Below are positions 55,020-63,872 of a stretch of 64,000 nucleotides of DNA, in pieces. Made by a program: the position numbers and the translations under genes. The DNA is from Paenibacillus sp. RC334 (GTDB taxonomy: Bacteria; Bacillota; Bacilli; Paenibacillales; Paenibacillaceae). Under the pieces are notes generated by a model. That model did no database searches. It saw nothing but the letters and a program-made list of their open reading frames with translations, and had not been told where the DNA came from. Positions within the stretch are counted from its first letter, which is position 1. Each line of letters begins with the position of its first letter. The stretch spans positions 2,914,001-2,978,000 of the forward strand of contig NZ_CP125370.1 in the NCBI RefSeq assembly GCF_030034735.1. The letters are read 5' to 3'.

Positions 55020-55898
55020 TTATAATTGTTCCTCCACTTCACGCCGCGTTGGCATACCACCCTGTGCCCCAAATTTGGTAACGGACAGCGATGCAGCACG
55101 ATTGGCGAATTTCACACTGTCTGCCAGCGATTTCCCCTCAGCCAGCGCCACCGCAAATGCAGCGTTAAATGTATCCCCTGCACCTGTCGTATCCACGGCT
55201 TCTACTTTATAAGTAGGGACAACGATCTCCTGTTCTCCGTCGAAAAACCGTACACCATTGCTGCCTTCTGTAACAAACAACTTGTTCGGATATTGACGTA
55301 GAGCCTCTTGAAGGCTTTGGCCCTTGAACATAATAGCGGCTTCATGCTCATTTGGCGTAATGTATGTCGCGTTCTCAATCACACTTGCTTCCACCTCACG
55401 AGCCGGAGCAGGATTCAGCAACAGCGGCACCTCATACTTGGCGCAAATTTTGCTCACGTATACGACCGTTTCCTCCGGTATTTCCTGTTGAATGAGCACC
55501 ATATCCGAATTTCGGATCACATCGATCGCTTCCGCTACATAGGCTGGAGTTATTTCATTATTCGCTGCTTTTACAACGACAATACTGTTATCTCCTTCAG
55601 CCAGTACGATATGTGCTGTACCGCTTTCCATATGTGTAACCGGTTTCACATAGCCGACATGAACATGATTTTCTTCAAAGTTCCGTAAAATCTGTTGGCC
55701 GAAATGATCATCCCCTACGCGTCCAATCATCGTAACGTCCGCTCCGAGACGGGCTGCGGCTACTGCCTGATTGGCTCCTTTCCCTCCGGGCACGGTTGTA
55801 AAGCTTTCACCCAGTACCGTTTCTCCTGCGCCGGGGCGCTTGGATGAAGTCACTACAAGATCCATAGAGCTGCTTCCGATAATCGTGATTTTAGCCAT
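55020..55898 (-). CDS. rbsK: Ribokinase
   Basis: A 292-residue PfkB-family kinase making ribose 5-phosphate. The N-terminal signature is [20 protein letters not shown], and the C-terminal anion hole and catalytic base are in [20 protein letters not shown]. The ATG at 55898 has AAAGGTGG upstream and overlaps the end of rbsR by eight bases; a longer in-frame extension lies within rbsR. Confidence 0.95.
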   Translation of the reverse strand: MAKITIIGSSSMDLVVTSSKRPGAGETVLGESFTTVPGGKGANQAVAAARLGADVTMIGRVGDDHFGQQILRNFEENHVHVGYVKPVTHMESGTAHIVLAEGDNSIVVVKAANNEITPAYVAEAIDVIRNSDMVLIQQEIPEETVVYVSKICAKYEVPLLLNPAPAREVEASVIENATYITPNEHEAAIMFKGQSLQEALRQYPNKLFVTEGSNGVRFFDGEQEIVVPTYKVEAVDTTGAGDTFNAAFAVALAEGKSLADSVKFANRAASLSVTKFGAQGGMPTRREVEEQL

Positions 55899-56937
55899 GA
55901 TAATCCACCTTTCTGGTCGTTTCCCGTTCAATGAATTTGACGGGCAATTGTATGCTTGAATGAGTAAGTATGCTTGAATGAGTAAGTATGCTCGAATGAA
56001 GATTAGGTACGCTTGACTTCGTTGCTTGCGACTGCTCAATCAGTTGAATTAGCAGACCTGCTGCTTCCCATCCCATTTCATAAGCAGGCTGCCGAATGGT
56101 TGACAATGGCGGGAATAACAAGCTGCTTAACGGTATATCATCAAACCCGATAATCTGAACATCATCCGGGATTTTCTTTCCTAATCGATGTGCCTCGTGC
56201 ATCACCGCTGTAGCCACAATATCGTTACTCGCAATGACTCCGTCTGTATCAGGATGCTTGTTGAAAAGCTCTCTGGCCCACAACTCGGCTTCCTTGAACG
56301 AAAAGGACGTCGTCTTGACGACATGATAAGTAATACTCGATTGCTGAAGTTCTTCAACCGCACCGCGAAAACGATCCTGCGCCGGACGAATATGTGCCGG
56401 ACCCTGCATGACCGTAATTTGTTTGCTGCCACGGGCCACGATTTCCTGCGCTGCAAGTCGACCGCCATGAGCACCATCGGCGTATACGGAGGGGCTATCA
56501 TTGGAAGTCCGATCGAGAAAAACGACAGGGATTTTCAGCTTGGCGTAGCAATCAGCATTGGGATCATTTGTAGATGAAATGACGCCAACGACATTATTTT
56601 GAATAAAGGTATCCATGTAATCCAGTTCTTTTTGCCGATCCTCATCACTATTACCAAAAATAATTCGAAAATCATTTTCCTGCATTCGATCCTCCACCCC
56701 ACGAGCTAGCAAAGGAAAGTAAGGATTCGTAATATCCGGCAGAAGCAGACCGATTAATTTGGATTTCTTTTTATACAGAGAACGAGCAACTTCGTTGGGT
56801 TTGTAATTTAGTTGCTTAACAGCGGCCTCAACCTTGCGGCGTGTATCCTCATGCACATATCCTGTTTCATTAATAACTCTGGATACAGTCGCTACGGAAA
56901 CGCCTGCAAAGCTGGCGACCTGTTTAATTGTTGTCAT
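55891..56937 (-). CDS. rbsR: LacI-family ribose operon repressor
   Basis: A 348-residue repressor with the LacI HTH at the N-terminus (TIKQVASFAGVSVATVSRVI) and the hinge NYKPNEVARSLYKKKS, followed by a sugar-binding domain (LLPDITNPYFPLLARGVEDR, ASNDIVATAVMHEA). Near the C-terminus a linker contains LTHSSI repeated in tandem, encoded by an 18-base repeat; typical RbsR proteins end about 20 residues shorter. First gene of the operon, with a perfect operator palindrome just upstream. Confidence 0.92.
   Translation of the reverse strand: MTTIKQVASFAGVSVATVSRVINETGYVHEDTRRKVEAAVKQLNYKPNEVARSLYKKKSKLIGLLLPDITNPYFPLLARGVEDRMQENDFRIIFGNSDEDRQKELDYMDTFIQNNVVGVISSTNDPNADCYAKLKIPVVFLDRTSNDSPSVYADGAHGGRLAAQEIVARGSKQITVMQGPAHIRPAQDRFRGAVEELQQSSITYHVVKTTSFSFKEAELWARELFNKHPDTDGVIASNDIVATAVMHEAHRLGKKIPDDVQIIGFDDIPLSSLLFPPLSTIRQPAYEMGWEAAGLLIQLIEQSQATKSSVPNLHSSILTHSSILTHSSIQLPVKFIERETTRKVDYHG
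55951..56001. repeat. In-frame 18-bp minisatellite in rbsR
   Basis: TATGCTTGAATGAGTAAG occurs twice in tandem (55951-55968 and 55969-55986), then a partial third copy with one mismatch. Each unit encodes LTHSSI on the minus strand, so copy changes would keep the frame. Confidence 0.9.
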
Positions 56938-56955
56938 TGTGTAGTTTCAACTCCA

Positions 56956-56975
56956 ATGTGTAACCGGTTACACAT
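56956..56975. promoter_or_regulatory. RbsR operator
   Basis: A perfect 20-base palindrome, ATGTGTAACC followed by its complement GGTTACACAT, 19 bases before the rbsR start. The CG-centred even palindrome is typical of LacI-family operators, so the operon is probably self-repressed by RbsR. Confidence 0.88.
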
Positions 56976-57149
56976 ATAAAATATCACAGCATTTATTTTT
57001 TGACAAGTATTAAATATTTGCACGCAGGAGGCTTTGGCCTTATAATTCTAATGTAACTTATTGAGTTTCACCTTTGATAAAAAATCTAAACGTGAACTTA
57101 CTCACTCCCGGTTACTCGATAAAATACGTATACATGGAGGCTTTTCCTT

Positions 57150-57878
57150 ATGAATATCGAAGTTTGGTCTGATTATATGTGTCCGTTCTGTTATATCGGC
57201 AAACGCCGTTTGGAACAAGTAGTGAAGCAATTCCCGCACCACGATGAGGTGCAGTTGACATTTAAGAGCTTTGAGCTGAACCCGGATGCTGTAAAAGATA
57301 GTGGTAAAACGATCAATGAAGAGCTATCAGCCAAATATGGCGTCAGTCTGCAAGAGGCTCAGGCCATGAATGATCGTATGAACGAAAACGCACGCACGGC
57401 GGGTCTGCAGTACAATATTCATGCGATGGTGCCAACCAATTCTCTGGATGCTCACCGCTTAACGCTGTGGGCTCAAACACAAGGCAAAATGCTGGAGCTG
57501 AGCGAGCGCTTATTCCAGGCTGTGTTCATAGAAGGCAAGCATACAGGTGACCCTGAAGTGCTGACGGCGCTGGCTGCCGAGGTTGGTCTGGATCGAGACG
57601 AAGCCGCTGCTGTGCTGGCCAGTGATCGCTATACGGATGAAGTTAGAGCCGATGAAGCCGAGGGTGCTGAGTTGGGTGTTCGTGGTGTGCCATTCTTTGT
57701 TTTTGATCGTAAATTTGCTGTTTCGGGTGCTCAGCCGGACGAGGTATTCCATGATGCCCTGCAAAAAGCATGGGACGAACGCTCTCCGTTCACGATGGTA
57801 AGCGCAAGCTCCTCGGCAGACGATGCAGGGGGTGTATGCACAGACGACGGTTGTGAGCTTCCACGCCACGAGAACTGA
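57150..57878 (+). CDS. DsbA-family (FrnE-like) thiol oxidoreductase
   Basis: A 242-residue cytoplasmic protein of the FrnE branch of the DsbA family (thioredoxin fold with helical insert). The redox motif is CPFC in WSDYMCPFCYIGKRRLEQVV near the N-terminus; the cis-Pro loop is in GVRGVPFFVFDRKFAVSGAQ. There is no signal peptide. An extra C-terminal tail holds two further cysteines (GGVCTDDGCELPRHEN). Start ATG follows TGGAGG. Monocistronic, with a shared terminator downstream. Confidence 0.9.
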   Translation: MNIEVWSDYMCPFCYIGKRRLEQVVKQFPHHDEVQLTFKSFELNPDAVKDSGKTINEELSAKYGVSLQEAQAMNDRMNENARTAGLQYNIHAMVPTNSLDAHRLTLWAQTQGKMLELSERLFQAVFIEGKHTGDPEVLTALAAEVGLDRDEAAAVLASDRYTDEVRADEAEGAELGVRGVPFFVFDRKFAVSGAQPDEVFHDALQKAWDERSPFTMVSASSSADDAGGVCTDDGCELPRHEN

Positions 57879-57921
57879 TTGGCCGGTGAAAGCGATTCAC
57901 AGCTTCTTAACTCCCCCTCCT

Positions 57922-57968
57922 AAAAAGCGTGCTAACATCTGATTCATTCTGATGCTGGCACGCTTTTT
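57922..57968. terminator. Terminator between the FrnE and SDR genes
   Basis: AAAAAGCGTGC and GCACGCTTTTT form perfect arms with an inner CATC/GATG stem. The genes are convergent. Confidence 0.85.
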
Positions 57969-57980
57969 TTTTAATATTTG

Positions 57981-58769
57981 TTACAATGATTTGATCATCC
58001 CACCATCGACAAGAATGGTGCTGCCTGTCAAATAGGACGAGGCTTCAGATGCCAGAAAGGCAATCACCCTCCCGAACTCTTCCGGCTCCCCATATCTTCC
58101 CAACGGAATACCCTCTTCTGCTTGCTTGCGAACCTGATCCAAAGTTTGCTGAGTCTTCTCGGCCCGATGCTCGTCCAAGCTTCGCACACGATCGGTTGCG
58201 ATTCTTCCCGGCGCTACGGTATGTACCAGGATATTGTAAGGAGCTAATTCCAGAGACAGTGTTTTCGCCAATCCAGAGACACCCGTACGTAGTGTATTCG
58301 AGATAATAAGACCCGGAATCGGCTGCTTAACCGACGAGGATGCAATATTTAAAATTCGGCCGCTTTGTTGTTTTTTCATATAAGGTAGAGCTTCACGAAT
58401 TAACCGGATATGACTAAGCAAATTTTGCTCAAAGGCTTGCAGCCAAACTTCATCCGTAAAATCATCAAAGGTTCCCGCAGGAGGCCCGCCCGCATTGTTA
58501 ACTAAAATATCGACGGTGCCGAACAAATCTGCTGTACGACGGATAGCTTCGGAAATATGTTCAGGTTTCGTTACATCGCAAACCACATATTCGACGCGCC
58601 CGCTGGCCGTTTCCTGGAGTTCAGCCTGTGTATGTTGAAGCTCCGCTTCGTCCCGTCCCGAAATCACGACATTCGCACCTTCACGTGCCAACTCCCTCGC
58701 GCTTGCCTTGCCAAGTCCTTTACTGGAGCCTGCAACAAAGGCAGCTTTTCCCGTTAATCCTAAATCCAT
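57981..58769 (-). CDS. SDR-family protein lacking the canonical Tyr-x3-Lys
   Basis: A 262-residue SDR annotated by fold as 3-oxoacyl-ACP-reductase-like. The nucleotide motif is GSSKGLGKASA and NNAGGPP is present. At the active site the expected YxxSK is replaced by SNTLR in PIPGLIISNTLRTGVSGLAK, so both the catalytic Tyr and Lys are missing while the preceding Ser (IASSSVKQP) remains. A subgroup of SDR proteins shares this; their reaction is unclear. It ends DGGMIKSL, a normal SDR tail. Monocistronic, divergent from the AEC transporter. Confidence 0.85.
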   Translation of the reverse strand: MDLGLTGKAAFVAGSSKGLGKASARELAREGANVVISGRDEAELQHTQAELQETASGRVEYVVCDVTKPEHISEAIRRTADLFGTVDILVNNAGGPPAGTFDDFTDEVWLQAFEQNLLSHIRLIREALPYMKKQQSGRILNIASSSVKQPIPGLIISNTLRTGVSGLAKTLSLELAPYNILVHTVAPGRIATDRVRSLDEHRAEKTQQTLDQVRKQAEEGIPLGRYGEPEEFGRVIAFLASEASSYLTGSTILVDGGMIKSL

Positions 58770-58950
58770 CTATGCCACTCCCTTTTCTCTGTGTTCTCTA
58801 TTTAATTGTACACATGAACAGCACATAATGCGAGTAGCCCCTCTTGGGTTATATAAAATTTCATTATACGCCCAGCCTATTTCCACAGTATAATGGACAA
58901 TGCACATGCATTTTTAAGAAATCGCACAATAGAAAGAAGATGAACCAGAT

Positions 58951-59868
58951 ATGTTCGGCACCATTCTTTTAGACGTGGTTTTACCTATTTTTGTACTCAT
59001 CGGTTTTGGTTGTATCATGCAATATTATTTTCGACTGGATTTGTATACCTTAGCTAAGATCAATTTTTACTATATTACCCCTGCGGTTGTGTTTACCGGT
59101 CTTTATAACTCGGAAATTTCGTTAATGCTCATGGGCGAGGTTTCTCTTTTTTACGCCTTGTACATAGCCATTCTGTACGTCATCAGTACAACTGTTGCCA
59201 GATCTCTGAAGTATAGCCCCGGAATGCGGGGAGCTTTTACAAACAGTGTCATGCTTGATAATTCTGGAAATTACGGCCTGCCGATCAATCAGTTAGTATT
59301 CAAAGGTGATCCGCTGGCTACGTCCGTTCAAGCACTGATTATGACCTTTCAAAGCTTTGTCACCTTTACATACGGTACCTTTGTTGTACAGAACGGCAAG
59401 GCCGACACTCGAAAAATTCTGATTAATTTTTTGAAAATGCCGGTTCCTTATGCCCTCGTACTGGGCTTGCTGCTAAACCTGTTACATAGTCCATTGCCCA
59501 ATTTACTGGCAGAGCCGTTGAATTATATCAGCCAGTCGATGGTTGCCGTTGCTCTGCTTACCTTGGGAGCGCAAATTGTGCAATATCCCTTTCGTCTGCG
59601 GCGTACAGCCGTGTATATCAGTATGGTGCTGCGTCTGATTGCCGGTCCTGCGGTCGGTTTTCTGCTCGTACTCCTGCTTGGGCTTAAAGGGATTCCAGCA
59701 CAAGCCCTGCTGATTGCATCCGGTATGCCTACCGGTGTTAATACAAGTATTTTAGCGGAGGAATATAAAAATGAACCCGATTTCGCAGCTCAAACGGTAC
59801 TGCTCTCAACCATTGTGAACGTCATTACGATGACGCTATTGATTTCAGCATCCCGGTACCTTGTTTGA
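58951..59868 (+). CDS. AEC-family (auxin efflux carrier) transporter
   Basis: A 305-residue membrane protein with about ten helices in two inverted halves. The half-end motifs are SVMLDNSGNYGLPINQLVFK and LIASGMPTGVNTSILAEEYK. AEC members in bacteria move malate, malonate or other organic acids; the substrate here is not indicated. The start ATG has AGAAAG upstream, a weak site. Stands alone. Confidence 0.87.
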   Translation: MFGTILLDVVLPIFVLIGFGCIMQYYFRLDLYTLAKINFYYITPAVVFTGLYNSEISLMLMGEVSLFYALYIAILYVISTTVARSLKYSPGMRGAFTNSVMLDNSGNYGLPINQLVFKGDPLATSVQALIMTFQSFVTFTYGTFVVQNGKADTRKILINFLKMPVPYALVLGLLLNLLHSPLPNLLAEPLNYISQSMVAVALLTLGAQIVQYPFRLRRTAVYISMVLRLIAGPAVGFLLVLLLGLKGIPAQALLIASGMPTGVNTSILAEEYKNEPDFAAQTVLLSTIVNVITMTLLISASRYLV

Positions 59869-60115
59869 TTTGATTGGATTATACAAGCCGAATAGTGCTT
59901 CCCATCGCCAACACTTTGCTTGTACAGCACTATTCCGCATACTCCGTTTTTAACGTTCATTTTTTCGTGTTCGACTTATATGGAACCGCTTTTGTCTGAG
60001 GACAAGAGCATTTTTTTCTCAAAAAAAGAACATACGTTCGGGATGATTTGCCTTTTTCCTGATTAAAGTGGTACGTGTGTTTTGTGGAGATCGTGTGCGA
60101 GAAAGAATTGTTTAT

Positions 60116-60148
60116 CTATTATGAACTTTTCATATAGTGAAATAATTA
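60116..60148 (+). repeat. 33-bp direct repeat, copy 1
   Basis: CTATTATGAACTTTTCAT followed by ATAGTGAAATAATTA. It matches copy 2 at 63724-63756 at 30 of 33 positions, in the same orientation. A TTTCA-N5-TGAAA inverted repeat is conserved at the core. Confidence 0.85.
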
Positions 60149-60188
60149 TATTGGTGTGTTAATGAGAATCAACAATGCCAACAAAAAT

Positions 60189-60222
60189 AAAGCCAGCTCG
60201 CTCATCAGGAGTGGCTGGCTTT
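60189..60222 (-). terminator. Terminator downstream of the xyloglucanase
   Basis: AAAGCCAGC and GCTGGCTTT form a nine-base stem with a larger inner loop. It lies about 90 bases after the stop of the xyloglucanase on the minus strand. Confidence 0.7.
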
Positions 60223-60311
60223 AGGATTATTCTTATGCTAAATGCTGCAAAGCAGTTTAGCCATTTTAGCAAAAGTCCCCTTTCGTTCGGATTTAGCTTA
60301 CTTATCAGGGT

Positions 60312-63300
60312 TTACGGCTCTATCCCCCATTGCTTGCTTCCAGACAAGTAAGCAGTTACCCTAGTGGAATCTTTTAAACTGGTTGCTGTGGCGTCAAAGG
60401 AATAATCATCGGTTTGGGTGTAATTGCTCCAATCCGCTTTGGATATCCGTGTTTGTAGCTCCACACTTTGACCGGGATCTAAAGAACCCGCACCTGGCTT
60501 AAAGCCAATTTCCACATAAGAATCTGCTCCCGGTTTTGGATTGGACAGCGTTTTGAATCTGGCGATCACATTCTCAGGACCAACACTTGACCAATCTGCG
60601 AAGAAATTTTGGGACTTCTCCCCATTTATAGTGTAATAATAACGCATCGTCACATCGGCAAGGGAAACGGACGAGCTTCCTGTATTCGTAATTTTAAACT
60701 TGGAGCTGATCGTATTACTTGTTTCGGATACATTCCCATTGAAGGTCTGTACCTTGAGAACACCCTGTTCTGTTCCCGGCTCGCTAGATGTATTTTCTTT
60801 TACTGTCACCGTGAACAGCACATCGCTACCTGCATTAAAATGAAACGTTAGCGCTGTGTCTCCTTTAGGGAGTTTGGACAAATACCTATTGGAGAAGGTG
60901 ACCGTTTCGCCATTGAGCGTATAATCTTCACCTTTATTCAGCACTACGCTGCCCTGCTGGATGGCGTCTAACGTATTTCCGCTAAGTGTAAGCTTGACGG
61001 AAATATCAACATTGGTATTATCCGGTCCATAGGTTGCAGTCGTCGGCGTAATGCTAGACTGACCCGCAGATGGTTGATCACCGTTCACTCGATCCGCCAC
61101 CAGAATACCGCGGCCATTTGTTCCCAGATAAGCACGTCCATAAACTCGTGGGTCACCGATAATGGTGGTCACCCGAGCATATTGATGCTTGTCGTCATTA
61201 ATGCGTACCCAGTTTGCGCCAGCATCGTCCGAACGGTAAAATCCGCGTGTACCGTCGATTTTACCAACGATGAATACAGCTGCATTGGTACGATTCGGTG
61301 CTGCTTTACCAAAGCCTACAAAGTCTGCCTCCTGCACATTAGCGAGCTTGGTGAACGTAACACCGGAATCCTTGGAATGCCACAAGCCGTATGGCCCTCC
61401 ATCCTCAGAACCCCCAGCGAACCACACATCCCCTTCTACTCCACGTACTGCATCAATATCGGCATTACCTACGGTTGGCAAGCCAGATACCGCCGAGGCT
61501 GTGAACGATACGCCTCCATTGGTGCTGACATATATTTTTCCGGCCGCGAACGCATAGTATTTGTTAGGATTCACCCGGTCTGAGGCAATCTTCGCATTCG
61601 CTGGAATCCCTGTACTTGCGGTCCATGAGTTGCCGCCTGTTTTGGAGTAAAATACGCCTTTGTCCGATGTACTCCAGAGCAAGCCATTACCATCGGCCGC
61701 AACGGCTATGCTTCCCCCTCCTGCTGTACCGGAAGGCTCACTGTTCGCTTTATACCAGTTTGCTCCGCCATCATTGGAGAAGCCGATGGATTTGGCATTC
61801 GGATCTTTTTGGTAATCTGCTTTGCCTACCCGCGCCATAAAAGCTGGATTCAGCTCAGCATAATCGATACTTTCACTGCTTGTAAAAGTGGGATTATCCA
61901 GCATTTTAGCTGGAGCCTTGAACAGATCGTCATGTCTGAAACCGGAGACATCCCCTACTGCGCTCACCAAAGGTGCACCGGTTGGAGGGCTTAGAAGATC
62001 CAAAATCGCAGTTTCCTCTACCCCCTTAGCTGCTACCGAAATGTCCAGCTTACCGCCCTTGTCCCAGTTGGTCACATTTTTGGAGCCGTAAATCGTAGCT
62101 CCTGTGCCGTATAACATATGGTCTGAATTAAATGGATCAATCTCCAGATCCCCGATCATCCAGCCCAGCTTGGGCGATACTTCCGGCGGAGCAGGGTTGG
62201 CATTGAAAGTCAGCCAAGGTGCAGCTGTTATATCCAAATTGTATTTCAGCTTGCGAGTTGGATAACCATCGAATTCCCAAATGGGGCTCCAGGTTGCCCC
62301 ACTGTCGGTGCTGCGATAAATCGTTGCATCCGGCCACCAGGAATTCAGCGTAGCCACCATCAGAGTACCCGGCTTCTGAGCGTCTACTGTCAGTCCAGCA
62401 TATCCAAAATAATTATCCGTGCTGCTACTGGCAACAGGACTTATATTGGTCCATTGACCGCTGGCTGTATTCAATTTCCACACATCACCCTTTGTCCCGT
62501 CATATGGACCTGCTCCATCGCTATAAGAGATATACAGGTTGCCGTCCGATGACAACACGCCATGATGCGGTAAATAGCCCTTAGGTTGCCCTGCTACAGC
62601 AGACCAGGTTGTCCCGCCATCTGTACTGCGATAGACACTTTGATTCTTATCAGCTACCCCCACATAAATCGTCTGTGTAGCTTTGCTGGAAGAGCCCGTC
62701 TTTTTGTCAAACGTAATCCAGGCTAAACCGACGATATCACTGGTGTACTCATTGGAAGGGTCCTGAACATACGTGCCCGGATTTGGGAAGCTGCTTACCT
62801 TGCTCCAGGTTGCCCCGTAATCCGAGCTTTTCCATAGTCCATTACCACTCCGTGCCCCGAAGAACAAAATATTGTTCTTATTGGGATCAATCGTCAGCCT
62901 CTCCCCCATCGATCGGCCTGGCATATTGCCTCCCACCTTAAAAGGAAGCTTCGTTGTCTGCCACGTATTGCCCCGGTCGGTCGACCGCATAATCTGCCCG
63001 TTTTGCTTGTCCCAGGAATTGGTATACGTACCTGTAGCTATATATACACGATTCGGATCAACAGGATCGGTCGCCAACGCATCTACGCCATTTTTGTTCC
63101 AATCTTCCCAACCCACAGAATCCGTCAACGGAATCCAGCTCTCGTCAGCGGGATTCCAGCGGTAAGCACCTCCGATATCCGTACGGGCATAGATCAGATT
63201 TTTTTCCTTCTCATTAAAAATGATACCAGGCACAAAACCGCCACCGCCACCCGTGACCACACTCTTCCAGGTGTACTCATCACTTGGAGCGGCAGCATGT

Positions 63301-63395
63301 GACTGCGTTATCAACCCTGTCCAGGAAGCACCCGCTACCACAAGCGCCAAACACGCGATCCTAAACCTGCTTTTTGCCTTAGTCAATGAATTCAA
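60312..63395 (-). CDS. Secreted GH74 xyloglucanase with X2 and CBM3 domains
   Basis: A 1027-residue secreted enzyme that cleaves the backbone of xyloglucan. A signal peptide ends at about SHAAA. The GH74 double beta-propeller spans about 37-770, with repeated Asp-box motifs (STDRGNTW, STDGGTTW, STDSGATW). The two catalytic aspartates can be placed at RTDIGGAYRW and VSAVGDVSGFRHDD. A CBM_X2/Ig-like module (about 780-870, NVDISVKLTLSGNTLDAIQQ) and a C-terminal CBM3 (about 885-1027, LKVQTFNGNVSETSNTISSK, then LDPGQSVELQTRISKADWSN) bind cellulose. Monocistronic with a long upstream region holding a cre-like site. Confidence 0.94.
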   Translation of the reverse strand: MNSLTKAKSRFRIACLALVVAGASWTGLITQSHAAAPSDEYTWKSVVTGGGGGFVPGIIFNEKEKNLIYARTDIGGAYRWNPADESWIPLTDSVGWEDWNKNGVDALATDPVDPNRVYIATGTYTNSWDKQNGQIMRSTDRGNTWQTTKLPFKVGGNMPGRSMGERLTIDPNKNNILFFGARSGNGLWKSSDYGATWSKVSSFPNPGTYVQDPSNEYTSDIVGLAWITFDKKTGSSSKATQTIYVGVADKNQSVYRSTDGGTTWSAVAGQPKGYLPHHGVLSSDGNLYISYSDGAGPYDGTKGDVWKLNTASGQWTNISPVASSSTDNYFGYAGLTVDAQKPGTLMVATLNSWWPDATIYRSTDSGATWSPIWEFDGYPTRKLKYNLDITAAPWLTFNANPAPPEVSPKLGWMIGDLEIDPFNSDHMLYGTGATIYGSKNVTNWDKGGKLDISVAAKGVEETAILDLLSPPTGAPLVSAVGDVSGFRHDDLFKAPAKMLDNPTFTSSESIDYAELNPAFMARVGKADYQKDPNAKSIGFSNDGGANWYKANSEPSGTAGGGSIAVAADGNGLLWSTSDKGVFYSKTGGNSWTASTGIPANAKIASDRVNPNKYYAFAAGKIYVSTNGGVSFTASAVSGLPTVGNADIDAVRGVEGDVWFAGGSEDGGPYGLWHSKDSGVTFTKLANVQEADFVGFGKAAPNRTNAAVFIVGKIDGTRGFYRSDDAGANWVRINDDKHQYARVTTIIGDPRVYGRAYLGTNGRGILVADRVNGDQPSAGQSSITPTTATYGPDNTNVDISVKLTLSGNTLDAIQQGSVVLNKGEDYTLNGETVTFSNRYLSKLPKGDTALTFHFNAGSDVLFTVTVKENTSSEPGTEQGVLKVQTFNGNVSETSNTISSKFKITNTGSSSVSLADVTMRYYYTINGEKSQNFFADWSSVGPENVIARFKTLSNPKPGADSYVEIGFKPGAGSLDPGQSVELQTRISKADWSNYTQTDDYSFDATATSLKDSTRVTAYLSGSKQWGIEP

Positions 63396-63568
63396 CCTCC
63401 TTCTCTATATTCATTTGAATATGCGAGTCATTTCCAGATGAAAGAAATCAGTCGATTCCAGATTCGTTCCTAATCATTGTCTTTCCAACAACCAACATAG
63501 TCTGATAAAAGCTTCTCTCGGCCTCACCCCCAGTCGTTATCAATGAAATACAACAGGAATCACATTTT

Positions 63569-63582
63569 ATAAAGCGCTTACA
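63569..63582. promoter_or_regulatory. cre-like site upstream of the xyloglucanase
   Basis: ATAAAGCGCTTACA matches the CcpA consensus at 12 of 14 positions, failing only in the first two. It lies about 175 bases before the start, so catabolite repression of the xyloglucanase is plausible. Confidence 0.45.
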
Positions 63583-63723
63583 TTTGTCTCGCTCAATAGA
63601 TTCGTCATCCTTTTCTCATTTCCTTGTGTAAAAAATCAAGATTATGTTAATATCATTACTTACTCCACAGCTTACAGTATGGGTTTGATCCTTTACTTGG
63701 ACATTGATACCTTTTACGTATTT

Positions 63724-63756
63724 CTATTATGAATTTTTCATGTATTGAAATAATTA
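63724..63756 (+). repeat. 33-bp direct repeat, copy 2
   Basis: CTATTATGAATTTTTCAT followed by GTATTGAAATAATTA; 30 of 33 positions match copy 1 at 60116. The two copies flank the xyloglucanase gene at a distance of 3.6 kb. Confidence 0.85.
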
Positions 63757-63809
63757 CTTCATTTCTCATTCTTTAATATCTGTCAAAATACTTTGATATA
63801 CGCCAAAAA

Positions 63810-63832
63810 ACCGCGCTATGCGCGGTTCCGGT
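63810..63832 (-). terminator. Terminator of the partial amidohydrolase gene
   Basis: ACCGCGC, loop TAT, GCGCGGT; on the minus strand it is followed by TTTTTTGG. It lies about 45 bases after the stop codon. Confidence 0.85.
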
Positions 63833-63872
63833 TTACGTGAATGCCATCGATAAACTTTAAATATATCCTTTA

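Larger units (their letters stand above)
59869..60311. other. Intergenic region between the AEC transporter and the xyloglucanase
   Basis: It holds one copy of a 33-base repeat (60116-60148) that recurs upstream of the xyloglucanase, a terminator at 60189-60222, and no ORF of coding character. Confidence 0.6.
63396..63872. other. Upstream region of the xyloglucanase
   Basis: About 475 bases with no ORF of coding character. It holds a cre-like site (63569-63582), copy 2 of the 33-base direct repeat (63724-63756), and the terminator of the next gene (63810-63826). Confidence 0.6.
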
